Assembly (NCBI GenBank): GCA_009667805.1
Contig: CM019064.1
Coordinates: forward strand, 382,988,549 to 383,052,548
Direction: 5' to 3'
Length of the DNA: 64,000 bases
DNA from: Leptobrachium leishanense
Lineage: Eukaryota > Chordata > Amphibia > Anura > Megophryidae
Shown here in pieces: positions 8,682-19,948 of this stretch. How positions within the stretch are numbered: position 1 is the stretch's first letter; each line of letters opens with the position of its first letter. Position numbers and translations under genes: made by a program. Under the pieces are notes generated by a model. The model was not told where the DNA came from. It did no database searches and saw only the letters and a program-made list of their open reading frames with translations.

Positions 8682-10622
8682 CAGTGGCGTCACTAGGGTC
8701 GGTGTCACCCGGTGCGGTGACTTATGGTGTCACCCCCCCCCCGAGTTTTTTTTTTTACTCCTAAATCAGTACTCTCATATAACACTGAATGCTCATACAC
8801 ACAGCGCACATTACTGTGAGGTTTATTGCTGTGGAGCTCTCTCATATGCTCACACAACTTTTTGCCAACTGCCAGCAAGTACGTTGCCTGTTCGAAGGCA
8901 GTGAAAGCACACATGGATATATATTGCCCCCAGCAGCTCTGGATATATATTGCCCCCAGCAGCTCACCCATGGATATATATTGCCCCAGCTCACATATGG
9001 ATATATTGCGCCTCAGCTCACATATGGATATATTGCGCCTCAGCTCACACATGGATATATTGCCCCAGACCAGCTCACACATGGATATATTGCCCCAGAC
9101 CAGCTCACACATGGATATATTGCCCCAGACCAGCTCACACATGGATATTGCCCCAGCTCTCATGGATATTGCCCCCAGCACACATGGATATGCCCCAGCT
9201 CCTCTCATGGATATTGCCCCAGCTCCTCTCATGTATATACTGCCCCAGCTGCTCTCATTGATAATGCTCCAGCTGCTCTCATGGATTTTGCCCCAGCTCA
9301 TGGATATACTGCCCCAGCAGCTCATGGATATACTGCCCCAGCAGCTCATGGATATACTGCCCCAGCAGCTCATGGATATACTGCCCCAGCAGCTCATGGA
9401 TATACTGCCCCAGCAGCTCATGGATATGCCCCAGCAGCTCATGGATATGCCCCAGCTCATTGATATGCCCCAGCTCCTCATGGATATGCCCCAGCACCTC
9501 ATGGATATGCCCCAGCACCTCATGGATTTGCCCCAGCACCTCATGGATTTGCCCCAGCTCCTCATGGATATGCCCCAGCTCCTCATGGATTTGCCCCAGC
9601 AGTTCATGGATTTGCCCCAGCTCCTCATGGATTTGCCCCAGCAGCTCATGGATTTGCCCCAGCTCCTCATGGATATGCCCCAGCACCTCATGGATTTGCC
9701 CCAGCAGCTTATGGATTTGCCCCAGCTCCTCATGGATATGCCCCAGGCCCCCATGGATTTGCCCCAGCTCCTCATGAATTTGCCCCAGCAGCTCATGGAT
9801 TTGCCCCAGCAGCTTATGGATTTGCCCCAGCAGTTTATGGATTTGCCCCAGCAGCTCATGGATTTGCCCCAGCAGCTTATGGATTTGCCCCAGCTCCTCA
9901 TGGATATGCCCCAGCAGCTCATGGATTTGCCCCAGCAGTTTATGGATTTGCCCCAGCTCCTCATGGATATGCCCCAGCACCTCATGGATTTGCCCCAGCA
10001 GGTTATGGATTTGCCCCAGCTCCTCATGGATATGCCCCAGCAGCTCATGGATTTGCCCCAGCTCCTCATGGATATGCCCCAGGCCCCCATGGATTTGCCC
10101 CAGCTCCTCGTGGATTTGCCCCAGCCCCAGCAGCTCATGGATTTGCCCCAGCTCCTCATGGATTTGCCCCAGCAGCTCATGGATTTGCCCCAGCAGCTCA
10201 TGGATTTGCCCCAGCAGCTTATGGATTTGCCCCAGCTCCTCATGGATATGCCCCAGGCCCCCATGGATTTGCCCCAGCAGCTCTTGGATTTGCCCCAGCT
10301 CACCTCCTGGTCCTGGTCCCAGCACATGGATAGCGGCCCAGGCAGCACCTCTCCGCCGCGTTTTTCGCTCCTTCTGAGGATCCTGCGGCACGCAGCTTGG
10401 GCGCTCGTCTGGGGGAGCCACGTGACCAGCCGCGATTGGCTGGTGACGTATTTCCTCCAGGCGAGCGCCGAAGCTGCGTGCTTCGGACGCTCGCACGGAG
10501 CGAATACGCGGCGGTGGCGGGCGGTGGGTGAGACACCCGCCCTTAGGGTGACGGTGTCACCCTAAAGGCGGGTGTCACCTGGTGCGGGCCGCACCCACCG
10601 CCCCCACGTTACGACGTCACTG
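8682..10622. mobile_element. hAT-type element carrying a minisatellite, copy 1
   Basis: The left end is CAGTGGCGTCACTAGGG and the right end is CGTTACGACGTCACTG. Both are flanked by a perfect 8-bp duplication CATAGAGC (8674-8681 and 10623-10630), the hallmark of hAT insertion. No transposase is present. The interior is dominated by a tandem array (8905-10310), then a GC-rich tail (10330-10600). A second copy with its own duplication is at 32163-33282. Confidence 0.85.
8905..10310 (+). repeat. Minisatellite inside the hAT-type element
   Basis: These are tandem variants of a unit whose core is CATGGATATGCCCCAG. The unit changes along the array: long forms with TATATTGCCCCAG and CTCACACATG on the left, then 24-base CAGCAGCTCATGGATATACTG forms, then 21-base forms alternating CAGCAGCTC and CAGCTCCTC. 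Because most units are multiples of three, several frames stay open on both strands (more than 500 codons). These frames encode only low-complexity repeats (LMDLPQQ; GQIHELL) and are not genes. Confidence 0.9.
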
Positions 10623-10793
10623 CATAGAGCAGCTTTTCCCAATTTAAATTAAAGGGACTCTGCAGGTTCCAGCACAATCATGGCAAACATGGTAATGGTT
10701 ATGGTGCAAGGACTATATCCCTGAAGTCTTCATAATATAGTTTAGAGAGTTCCATATCTTTTTTTGCATGTTTTTATCACTTTGCTGAGATAA

Positions 10794-11220
10794 GGCTAAG
10801 GTCAGACGAAAGCAGTTTTAACGTGCGTTTAGCCGCACGAAATCACGGCCGTGCTAGCAGCAAATGACGTCCAATGCCGGGGAACATACGACGAACGGCC
10901 GCACGAAAGTTCGTCCGCGCAACGCAAGTGGCAAACGAACGCATTTTTTCGAGAACGTCAAACCGCTACTACTGACGTACAGAGTGCGCTGCGTCCGCAT
11001 AGCGGTGTGTGTGTGTGATTAGGAGACGTCAGACGCTGCACACGTCCGGCCAACATAACATCCAGACGCAGAAAGGGTTTTATTGATGATCCGTACAAAA
11101 TCACGTATGAAAATGCGCATCATATGACCGCTATCGCGTATTCTGTGAAAAAATACGTCCATTCGTTCGAACGCACTTTTTCACGGACAACGTGAAAAAT
11201 GCGTTCGTCTGACCCTAGCC
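10794..11220. mobile_element. MITE, GGCTAGGGTCAGACGA family, copy 2
   Basis: The ends are GGCTAAGGTCAGACGA and CGTCTGACCCTAGCC. It is bordered by TAA and TTA. The interior matches the copy at 6790-7214 in the opposite direction. No coding content. Confidence 0.7.
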
Positions 11221-12140
11221 TTAAAGTGGCTTCACTTTCTCCTAATCACATGGTCATGGTCAGACCTTTTATTTGTGATGGTGGGTCTAACAAGTTTGGG
11301 TTTTGCATCTACAAAGGAAGATTTTCTGCTGCTTTGTGTGGTACACTAAGTACTAGTAGAGCGAGGCACACAAACACAAATATCTTCAGTTCCAGGAAGT
11401 CCTTAATCTCAAACCAGTTGTAGCAACTATCATCTCTATGTTCAGGGTCTTTTCCCCATCTCAGTAACCCTTGTATACAGTCACAGATACATATATACCT
11501 TACTCAAGCCTTTTTGAACTCCCCTCTTTTAAATCCAAGAGATTCTCAGGTATTGTTGTATCATAAGCAAATTTAGCTTACATTACTTGTTTATGAGCAT
11601 TCTGCTTGTTTCCATCCACACAGGCAAATATGTCTTGACCGATCGTGACTTTTGACTCTCGGACAGAAATATCTGTGCTTTTCTACAATAAATAAATAAA
11701 TGTTTTTTACATTCAGTACAGGTATGTTAAAAAAATACTCTAATGCTAATATCGTAGAAATTTGGGACAGGCAGATCTGTAGGACGTGGAGTAAAACCAG
11801 AGATCGGATCAGTCCTATGGACTCCATGAAGAGGATGCTCGCGGCGGTGCTTAGCGCCGCCGCGAGCATCCTGAAGCTCAGCACCGGGTTATGGTGCAGT
11901 CGGCACTGTAATATCACACAAAAACGGGGCGCTATAAACCTGCAGGCGTAGGTTTTTCTCCTTAGCGTCACCGCTTTAACACGAAGATTGTAATAGTGCC
12001 CTCCTCTTTTACAAGTTCCAAACTGGCTGGCACAGTCATTCACAATCCTGCCCACAATAAATGCAATCTTTGTGCCCTGGAGAGGTGTGGATGCCAGCTT
12101 CCTACCCCGAGGCTATGGGCCATAGCAGTGTGGACAACAC
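11221..12140. other. Unassigned sequence with a strong GC hairpin at 11832-11872
   Basis: No gene is recognised. A perfect 16-bp inverted repeat, AGGATGCTCGCGGCGG at 11832-11847 and its complement at 11857-11872, encloses a 9-base loop. The surrounding sequence (tagtgcc, gctctc, rgcgcc) resembles the long elements around 19836 and 23842, so the hairpin may belong to a transposon. Confidence 0.4.
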
Positions 12141-13317
12141 AGAGGGCTCTATTACATACTCCACGCAAATTCGTACGCCCAGCGCAATTTTTTTTGCACG
12201 CAGCGTTAAATGTTAACGCGCATAAATTAACGCTGGTATTACAATCCGAGCAAATTTTTTAATCGGTCAAAAAATAACGCGCGTAAACAAGACGCGCAAA
12301 AATGCGCGCTTGCATTAACGTTGTGCGCAGAAATCGGTGGGCAGACTGTTTTTTCACACGATTCAGCCAATCTGAATTAAGAACCACAATTCTCTCCCGT
12401 TCAGTTTTTGTGCCTGTCAAAATCAATCTGAGTATATATGCTGCAGCAATAATAAAAACATGTACAACCTCTCAATTTTATTGTTTGGGTATGCGTAGAA
12501 TGTGTAACTATACTGTGTTGTATTAGGCTACGGTCAGACAAAAGCATTTTTCCCCGCGAACGTGAAAAAGTGCGTCCGAACGCATTGACGTATTTTTTCA
12601 CGGAATGCGCAAAAACGGTCAGACGACGCGCATTTTCGGGCGTGATTTTGTACAGATCGTCAATAAAACTCTTTTTGCGTCTGGACGTTATGTAGGCTGG
12701 ACATTGGCAGTGTCTGACATCTCCTAATCACACACACACGCCGCTATGCCGCAGCTGTGCACTCTGTACGTCAGTACTAGCGGTTCAGCGTTCTCAGAAA
12801 AATGCGTTCAAATTCCACTTGCGTTGCACGGCCGGACTTTTGTGCGGCCGTACATCGTAAATTGGCCGTCATTGCCCATCATCTGCTGCTAGTGCGGCCG
12901 TAATTATGTGCGCCAGAGCGCACGTTAAAAGTGCGCTGGTCTGACCCCAGCCTAAAAGTGCGCTGGTCTGACCCCAGCCTTATTGTTTTTCGTGCTGGTG
13001 TATTTTGTTTCTGCCAGAACGTTCAGATTTGCAGTTACCACCAGCTTTTAAAAGATGTTAAAATTATGCGCGCAAACGACGTTCGTGAAAATTTGCGCAT
13101 CGATTGTAATACCATCTGCATATCAGCGCACGAACACATTTGTGCTCACAATGTTAAGTATGGAACTTGCGCTCGCGCAGGGTAACTCGCGTTAGTTAAC
13201 GCGCATTTTGTGTGCGAACGTCGTAATACGACGTTCAGCGCAAAGGGTTTTTCCCCTCGCGTTAATGCATTTTTGCGCATGCGCAAAATTGTGCGCGAAG
13301 AATGTACTAGGGCTCAG
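12141..13317. mobile_element. Long CG-rich TIR element (GGGCTCTATTACAT ends), interrupted
   Basis: The left end GAGGGCTCTATTACATACTCC and a right end whose complement reads GAGCCCTAGTACATTCTTC are imperfect inverted repeats. The interior is packed with gcgc, cgcgt and gttaacgcgc words and has no protein frame. It is interrupted by a MITE at 12526-12982. Boundaries are approximate. Confidence 0.5.
12526..12982. mobile_element. MITE, GGCTAGGGTCAGACGA family, copy 3, with duplicated end
   Basis: The left end is GGCTACGGTCAGACAA. The right end GTCTGACCCCAGCC occurs twice, at about 12952 and 12980, because about 28 bases starting AAAGTGCGCTGGTCTGACC are tandemly duplicated. It is nested in the element at 12141-13317. 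Confidence 0.7.
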
Positions 13318-13824
13318 AGTAGGGTTAACCCAGCAGCTGTCTGTCATGCCCCATGATTAGGATTTATTGTATATTTTTTCTGTTTTTTGTTGAATCTGTC
13401 TTTGCTACTTACATGCTATTGAGTTAGAGAATACTTGCTTTGCAATCAATATAAGCATGTAATCTGATTCATATGTGGCCATTATTCTTGTATTTGTTTA
13501 CCCTTTGTCTGGGAGGTGTTGTCTCTTGTAACTGTAAATATGATTATTCCTTGTTTGATTTTTGTGTTTTAAGTAACTGTTACAAGGGAATACAAAGTGA
13601 AACGCTGGAATTAATAAACATGCTTTTTTCCTACTCCTACAGGCGCGTCTGGCTGTTGTGGATGTAGTGTACTCTGTTTCGCTGGGTAACCTCTCCGCAA
13701 TGCCAGGGCTGCCAATCACGTAGCCTGAAAGTTGAATGCTTCTAGGACTAAGAAGGGACGCAAACCAAAATATGTTTTGGTTTAATCCTGTAGATTTGGA
13801 AAGAACCCCAGTGTGTCTGTTACA
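13318..13824. other. No recognised gene or repeat
   Basis: AT-rich sequence without supported coding potential. Confidence 0.35.
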
Positions 13825-13912
13825 AGTGTAATTCATGTTCTTGAACCCAGGACATACTTGAAAACGAGAGAAATCTCAATGTATCCTTCCTGGTAAAATC
13901 CTTTATAAATAG
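13825..13912 (+). mobile_element. LINE-A 3' end fragment
   Basis: It contains the block GTTCTTGAACCCAGGACATA...TCAATGTATCCTTCC and TGGTAAAATCCTTTATAAAT. That block is identical in order to the 3' end of the long LINE copy at 37225-40436 and to copies at 19507 and 29070. It is a severely 5'-truncated insertion. Confidence 0.8.
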
Positions 13913-14918
13913 ATTCATTCTAGAAATGGAATTATTTATTTATTATCATTTGGTAAGGCCCACTTGTAGGAGACACATACTTACATGTTCTATGGATTTT
14001 GCTGGTTCTATGTAAAAAAAAAAAATCCAACTGTAATCATGCACCAAGAATGAACTGAAGCACAGCTTTGCATGTTGCTTTTTCTGAGAATAATTTTTTA
14101 TATTGTGAATTGTGTAGGAAAAGGCAGGCATGCATTGAGTTAATATGACAGAATCGGATGATTTTTATTCCAGTAATGCTAAAAATAGGTTTAAGAGCAT
14201 ATACAAGAAGTCAATGGGTTAATTTGGCCTTAGATCCAATGTATTCCTCCATCTCTCTTTTGCTCTCCCTCTAGTGCGGCCATAAAGATGAGTTAGTGGC
14301 CAGGCCTGGCCTGGGGAGACAGGGCGTAAATTATCTGCAACAAGAAGGAGGACTGTGGGTTAAGTAAATATAGCACCATATTGACTCTGGCATTCTGTCA
14401 ATGGCCGAGTGTGTCCCAATCTGCTAGGGGAAGCAAGACATGGGGGTAGAGCACTTTCTGCTACATACATTTCCAATCAGGAGCCTCTCAATAACTCAGC
14501 CAGGGGATAAGATTTTATCCCCCTATATTAATGAGGATGTAAAACAAACCATAATCCAATTTGTAATATGGCATGCAATATTCATTGCTAATGATCAGGA
14601 GAGCAAGTATTCACAAAGACGCGCTCCGCATCTGCACTCGGTGTTTATTATAGTATATACCATCAACTACCGATGCTGAAGCGCTGTACAATTGATAAAC
14701 AAAGCATACAATTGTGTATGAAGACTTAAAAGGAACTTCAGGTGTCAAGTTAAATAATGTACAGTGGGTTGTGTTTGACCACTCTTTCAATCTGAAAAAG
14801 TCAGGTTGGGGAGCTGCTACGCAAGACTGCAGTAAACCAGGGTTGCCCTGTCGTGTTCTTGTGTCCATAATGAATGGCTTGCATCTTCTATACAAAATAT
14901 GTAATAACAGGGACTTAA
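13913..14918. other. No recognised gene or repeat
   Basis: About 1 kb of ordinary-composition sequence. Short frames on both strands lack domain signatures or splice-consistent structure. Confidence 0.35.
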
Positions 14919-15513
14919 GGGGTTATTCAGAGAGCACTGAAAACATCACCGCCGAATGAATCGAAAAAACGCTGAATGCATCCGACAATCCACCGAACAG
15001 ACCGCTGAATCGATCCGAAAAAAGCCGCCGAACAGACAAAAGGTCTGTTACAGAATAAAAAAAAAACGCCATGTAAAAAAAATCTGAATTAAACATTTTG
15101 CTGAAAAAATACCGAAAAATGTCTAAAAAAATTCCTAGAAAATAAATAAAGTGACTTTTTGCTGCAAATGAAAAGAATAAAAGGTTGAGAAAATATTTAA
15201 TGAAAATGGGGAATTTTGTTTACATTGAAACCTATGAGATTCGCCTGCTTAAACCTGTTGAATGAAACCACTGAAAATCAAGGCATTTTACTGACATTTT
15301 GGTGCACTTCGGTGTTCTCTGAATAGATTAACCATTACTTCTCTATGGGGAATTCACTGCCACTGAAGGTCACCATATTTCGGTGTCAATTTGCCAATAT
15401 CTGGAGAATTGCCAGCATTTTGAATAGCCGAATGGCCCTGAAATTGCATCGTACATGTAAATTCACCTTTCGGTGCAATTTTGCAGCCAATTCGGTGTTC
15501 TTTAAATAACCCC
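14919..15513. mobile_element. TIR element, GGGGTTATTCAGAGAGCACTG family
   Basis: The left end GGGGTTATTCAGAGAGCACTG and the right end (...GTTCTTTAAATAACCCC) are imperfect inverted repeats. Interior words (aaaccactgaaaatca, ctgcttaaacctgttgaatg) match the CAGGGTTATTCAAAGAG elements in order, so this is a diverged relative of them. No coding content. Other relatives: 30674, 31433, 42065 and 58711. Confidence 0.6.
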
Positions 15514-16180
15514 TTTAGAAAAACCAAGTGCACTCAGGGTATAAAGAAAAAATGTTTGATGACAACCCCTATCTTTCATTTTCTCAATGAAATTTTTATA
15601 GAAACATTCAATACATAAACCAGAAAGGACGAAAAAAAATATTGTCTGTTGATAAATAGGCACAAATACATATCAGGCACCCCTGGATGTGCAGTGTGCA
15701 GGTTCCAATCTGTGCAACAACATGTTCACTCGTACATTCAGATAAAAAGCAGATGATGGAAACATTCCATGAAACCTGTATTCTATTTTACATTTATATG
15801 TTAGGCATGTGTTTATGCTGGATTCACAATGAGCAATCCCATGAGGAGGGGGCTGTCTGTCATTGGAATACAATCTCTAATCTCTTTGAAATTGCAATGA
15901 TATGAGAGACATTAAGGAAAACATATAAACATTTAAGGATTCGTTGCATATTTGGTGAGCCCTTCAGGCTGTTTTTTTGCCTTCTGTGGATCAACAGGAG
16001 TAGCTGTTGAGTGAAAGGGTGAGGTCGATGGAAACATCTTTTTTCAGCCTATGGAACTATGAAAAAAGGGAACGCATCCCATGAAAGGGTTAACTCTGGT
16101 TTTCTAGAATCCAAGAGAAAGATTTCAAGCTTCCTCTCTGCCTTATCTCATAGTCCTGTCCCTAGGGAGATACAGAGAGG
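15514..16180. other. Mostly unassigned; decayed LINE 3'-end words near 15950-16065
   Basis: The segment at 15950-16065 (ggctgtttttttgccttctgtggatcaacaggagtagctgttg in broken form, gatggaaacatcttttttcagcctatgg) is a decayed CR1 3' tail. The rest has no recognised feature. Confidence 0.45.
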
Positions 16181-16272
16181 TAAAGTAAATGCAGCTGCCC
16201 CGCAAACGCACCTTCATAAACTTACTACATTGTATAACTCATTCTGCCACTTTGTGGTACAACGTAACAAAG

Positions 16273-17448
16273 GGTACAGAGAGTGGTCATAAATGGTACA
16301 TTTTCAAGATGGACACCAGTGGTAAGCGGTGTCCCTCAGGGGTCTGTTATAGGACCAATACTATTCAATTTATTTATAAATAACCTTGAGATAGGCATTG
16401 AAAGTCATGTATCAGTGTTTGCAGATGACACAAAACTAGGAAAAGTAATACAATGTGAGCAGGATGTTACTTCGCTGCAGAGGGATTTAGATAGATTGGG
16501 GACTGGGCACTTAAATGGCAGATGAATTATAATCTAGATAAATGCAAAGTTATGCACTTTGGAGTGAAGAACACACAAGTAATTTATACCCTAAATAGTA
16601 CGGAGTTAGGGAAATCCAAGCAGGAGAAGGATTTGGGAATAATCATAGACTTCAAACTAAGTAACAATGTGCAATGTCAAACAGCAGCCGCCAAGGCCAG
16701 AAAAGTATTGGCATGCATTAAAAGGGGAGTTCACTCACGGGATGAAAACATAATTTTGCCTCTGTATAAATCAATGGTCAGGCCGCACCTTGAATATGCC
16801 GTGCAATTTTGGGCACCGGTCTTAAAAAAAGATATTATAGCGCTAGAAAAAGTGCAGAGACGGGCAACTAAATTAATAAGGGGAATGGAAGGGTTAAGTT
16901 ATGAGGCAAGACTAACAAGCTTAAACCTGTTTAGTTTAGAGAAACGGCGCCTTAGAGGGGATCTGATAACCTTATATAAATATATACGGGGCCATTATCA
17001 ACCATTGTCTGATAACCTATTCATTAACAGGTCTATAAATAGGACAAGGGGTCATCCATTTAGACTGGAAGAAAGAAAATTAACTTAAAGCATAGGAAGG
17101 GTTATTTTACGGTGAGAACAATAAAGCTGTGGAATTCTCTGCCTGTTGAGGTGGTTGGGTCAGAGTCTGTACAGACTTTTAAAAAACGACTGGATGACTT
17201 CCTGCAGACACAGAATATTAAGGGTTATAATATTTAATATGTGGGTAAAAGCTTCTTGATCCAAGGAGAAATCTGACTGTCATTCTGGGGTCAAGAAGGA
17301 ATTTTTTCCCAGTATGTTGCATATTGGCAAGCATTTCAGACTGGGTTTTTTGCCTTCTTTTGGATCAACAGCAGTAGGTTATGTGGGAGAGGCTGAACCC
17401 GATGGACGCATGTCTTTTTTCAGCATATATAACTATGTAACTATGTAA
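16273..17448 (+). pseudogene. CR1 LINE 3' half (RT C-terminal part), inserted in LINE-A
   Basis: It encodes VVSGVPQGSVIGPILFN and FADDTKLGKV (RT active-site motif), then NLDKCKVMHFG, RPHLEYAVQFWAP, ERVQRRATKLI-like sequence and LEKRRLRGDL. The frame shifts near 16500 (between DLDRLG and the following WALKWQ-like region) and stops at 17086. The 3' end is the CR1 signature GATGGACGCATGTC...CAG and short TATGTAACTA repeats. It is a 5'-truncated, dead copy. Confidence 0.8.
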
Positions 17449-17541
17449 CTACATGACCCACCATTGTGACATGTTAAAAGAGCTAAACTGGCCGTTGCTG
17501 GAACCTAGATGCACTCTTCACCTCTTCAACCTGGTGTTTAA

Positions 17542-17928
17542 CCTCCCTGGCGGTGTTCCCGAGTGTGTCTCGGGGTTAAATTTCACCGCTGAGAGCGGTA
17601 ACCCCGAGACACACTCGGGCTGTATGCATCACCTCTCCGTGCTCTCCCTCGATGATCTCTGCAGTCTCCTCCGGCGATCGCGACCTCATACTTCCTGGAT
17701 TCCTTCTCATGAGGAAGTAATGAGGTCGCGGTCGCCAGAGGAGGCAGCTGGGGACATCGAGGGAGCGCAGGCAGAGGTGATGTATCCAGCAGCATCCCAA
17801 GTGTTGCTCGGGGTTACCGCTTCCAACATAGGAATTTAACCCCGAGCCACACTCGGGATGCTGCTGGGGGGGGGGGGACTGACCGTTTTCAGCAAAGAAT
17901 TTTCTGAATAAATAGACCACCAGGGAGG
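17542..17928. mobile_element. TTAA element, CCTCCCTGGCGGT family, copy 1
   Basis: It is flanked by TTAA (17538-17541 and 17929-17932), with ends CCTCCCTGGCGG and CCAGGGAGG. The interior is a near-palindrome built from CCCGAGTGTG and GGGGTTAAAT words. The uninterrupted target, GTGTTTAAGAGC, is visible at 28698-28709 and in complement at about 37676-37687. That shows the element added itself plus one TTAA. Other copies: 40437 and 54701. Confidence 0.85.
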
Positions 17929-18288
17929 TTAAGAGCTTTTCTGGGAAGCTACCACCTTACCTGAATAGACTGCTTCCCCTAGCAGTTCCCTCATCCTATA
18001 ACCTCCGATCCAGGACCAGGACCTTACTTGCAATACCACAATACAAAAAGCAAGTGGCTCGATCCTACAGAGCAGCACCACAAATATGGAATAACCTCCC
18101 AGACACCATCAAATCTTCCCCCAGTCTAAAGTCACTTAAGAGCTCCCTATTAACCTACCTCAATATGGAATGCACCTGTAAACATGTAACATAGTGACTA
18201 TATTTATTTTCTGTTAATCTGTATATTTGTGTTTTTAATATCTTGCATTTTATTACTTTGTATTTCTGTAACGACTGTAACAGTTCAA

Positions 18289-19502
18289 CCCCTTCGCTGC
18301 GTCCACCCGCAGGTAGCGTTCCGTGCGGAGGACGCGCTGAGCACGTCCTCCCTTTGGGGCCAGCGATCGGCCGGGTTCCGGCCAATCGCTGTGCCCCCCG
18401 GTGCGGGCTGACATCCTCGATGTCAGCCCAGCACCCGGAACCGCCGCCGGCCTAATTAGATGTCATCGCGGCGGCGCGATGACATCTAATTCAGGCGCCC
18501 CCCCCCCGCATGTGCGGAGGAGGCGCCTGAAAGGGAGGGGGGGAGGTCCTTCGGACCTCTCTCCCTCCCGATCGCTGGGGTGCAGGGGGTTAATCCAGGC
18601 ACCGTTTGGAAGGGCACAGCCTGCCCTTCCTAACGGTACCTGAAATTAACCCCATGGGGGCCGGATCACGAATCGGCACCGAAAAGCGCCGGTTCGTGAT
18701 CCTTTCCCGGAGCTGGCCGACATCTTGGATGTCGGCCAAGCTTCCAGGAATGCCCCCTGAGGACTGGCGTCATCGTGCATAGCACGATGACGCCAGTCCT
18801 GGAGTTAACCCCTAACTGCCACCAATGGTGGAGATAGGGGGTTCCAATGAACCCCCTATCTCCCGATCTGTGGCAGCTAGGGGTTAATGTTTGGTACGGT
18901 TGGATCGGCCAGAGCATGGCCGTTCCAACAATACCAAACATGACTATGAAAAAAGTTTTTTAAAAAAAATAAAAAATAAAAAAATATTTAAAGAAAAAAA
19001 TTATATAAAAAAAATAAACAAGTTTTTTTTTCTTTTTTTTGGTTCGTTAATGCAGCAATATTGTTCCCATTTCAATTATAATGTGAACAATGATGCTGCA
19101 CTAACCATTTTTGTATGCGGTGCGTTTGTTAAAAATCGTGTAATTTTCCCCAAAAAAAATGTAACGAGACCCCATCTCTAATTTTTTTAACAAGCGCACC
19201 CCATAGAAAATATAACCGCAATTGCTCGCATGTTAAAATGTGAAAGAAAAACACTTTACACATTGTAAATTATTGAAAATTCATATTTTATTGCATTTTT
19301 TGTTATAATATACAGACAGGACATGACGTATACATATAATAATGACATATTATGAATCTGCCGAGTCTGACGGAAAGAACAATATATAATATGTCTGGGT
19401 CATATACTAAAATAAGCCTTCAAAACGCGTTTAAACAAGATGAGCGAAACCGGTAAAAATGAGCTCAGCACAGAGGCAGGAAATGCCTCAGCAGCGAAAG
19501 GG
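18289..19502. mobile_element. TTAA element, CCCCTTCGCTGC family, copy 1
   Basis: The ends are CCCCTTCGCTGC and GCAGCGAAAGGG. TTAA follows the right end (19503-19506) and a one-base-altered TTCAA precedes the left. It sits in the 3' tail of LINE-A. The 1.2-kb interior has paired inverted blocks (GATGACATC, GGATCACGAA, ATCTTGGATGTCGGCC) and an AT-rich right third, but no transposase. Related copies: 22694 and 60789. Confidence 0.75.
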
Positions 19503-19590
19503 TTAATGTTGCTGAACTCAGGACATAGTTGAAAATGAGAGAAATCTCAATGTATCCTTCCTGGTAAAATCCTTTATAAATAAATAAATA

Positions 19591-19835
19591 TCTTCTTTGT
19601 TCAAAATACCAAGTGACATCTTATTTTTCACTTATGTTCTATCACATCCTAGGTATTAAAGGACCACTACCACCATAAAGTGAAATGTCCTTATTGGTTT
19701 TTTTTTACATGTTGCTGATATTTTACATGTGCCTTGTTTTTATGTTGTTTTGTTTAGTTAAGAAAATATTTTACTCTGTGTGTGTCACTTGGTGCATACA
19801 TTGTGTGATCTTTTTGTGTTATAAACTGTCCCCTA
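19591..19835. other. Unassigned; TTAAAGGACCACTACC-like MITE end at about 19657
   Basis: ATTAAAGGACCACTACCACC resembles the left end of AGGGAC/AGGACC-type TTAA elements. No partner end is identified. Nothing else is supported. Confidence 0.3.
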
Positions 19836-19948
19836 CAGTGGGCACTATTCCCTGGCGTTAGCGCCAGGATAAGTGTGTTTAACGTATGCCACCATATTAC
19901 ATTCCTGACGCTACCCCTGTTAGTAATCCGTTAGTGCATTGTTTTTTG

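Larger units (their letters stand above)
16183..19590 (+). mobile_element. LINE-A copy 1, broken by three insertions
   Basis: Recognisable pieces lie in order on the + strand: 16183-16272, 17449-17541, 17929-18288 and 19503-19590. They encode AAPQTHL.KLTTLYNSFCHF, the HHCDMLKELNWP region and the C-terminal QLWNNLPD, and end with the LINE-A 3' tail. Between them sit a CR1 (16273-17448), a TTAA element (17542-17928) and a second TTAA element (18289-19502). The matching uninterrupted sequence is at 28540-29165. Confidence 0.8.

Noticed and set aside
8705..10565. Open frames of 405-579 codons on both strands
   Set aside because: They are produced by a minisatellite with units in multiples of three; the products are monotonous repeats (GQIHELL, LMDLPQQ) on opposite strands at once. 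No initiation context or domain.
16059..16383. Short frames upstream of the CR1
   Set aside because: They span the LINE-A/CR1 junction and are chimeric.
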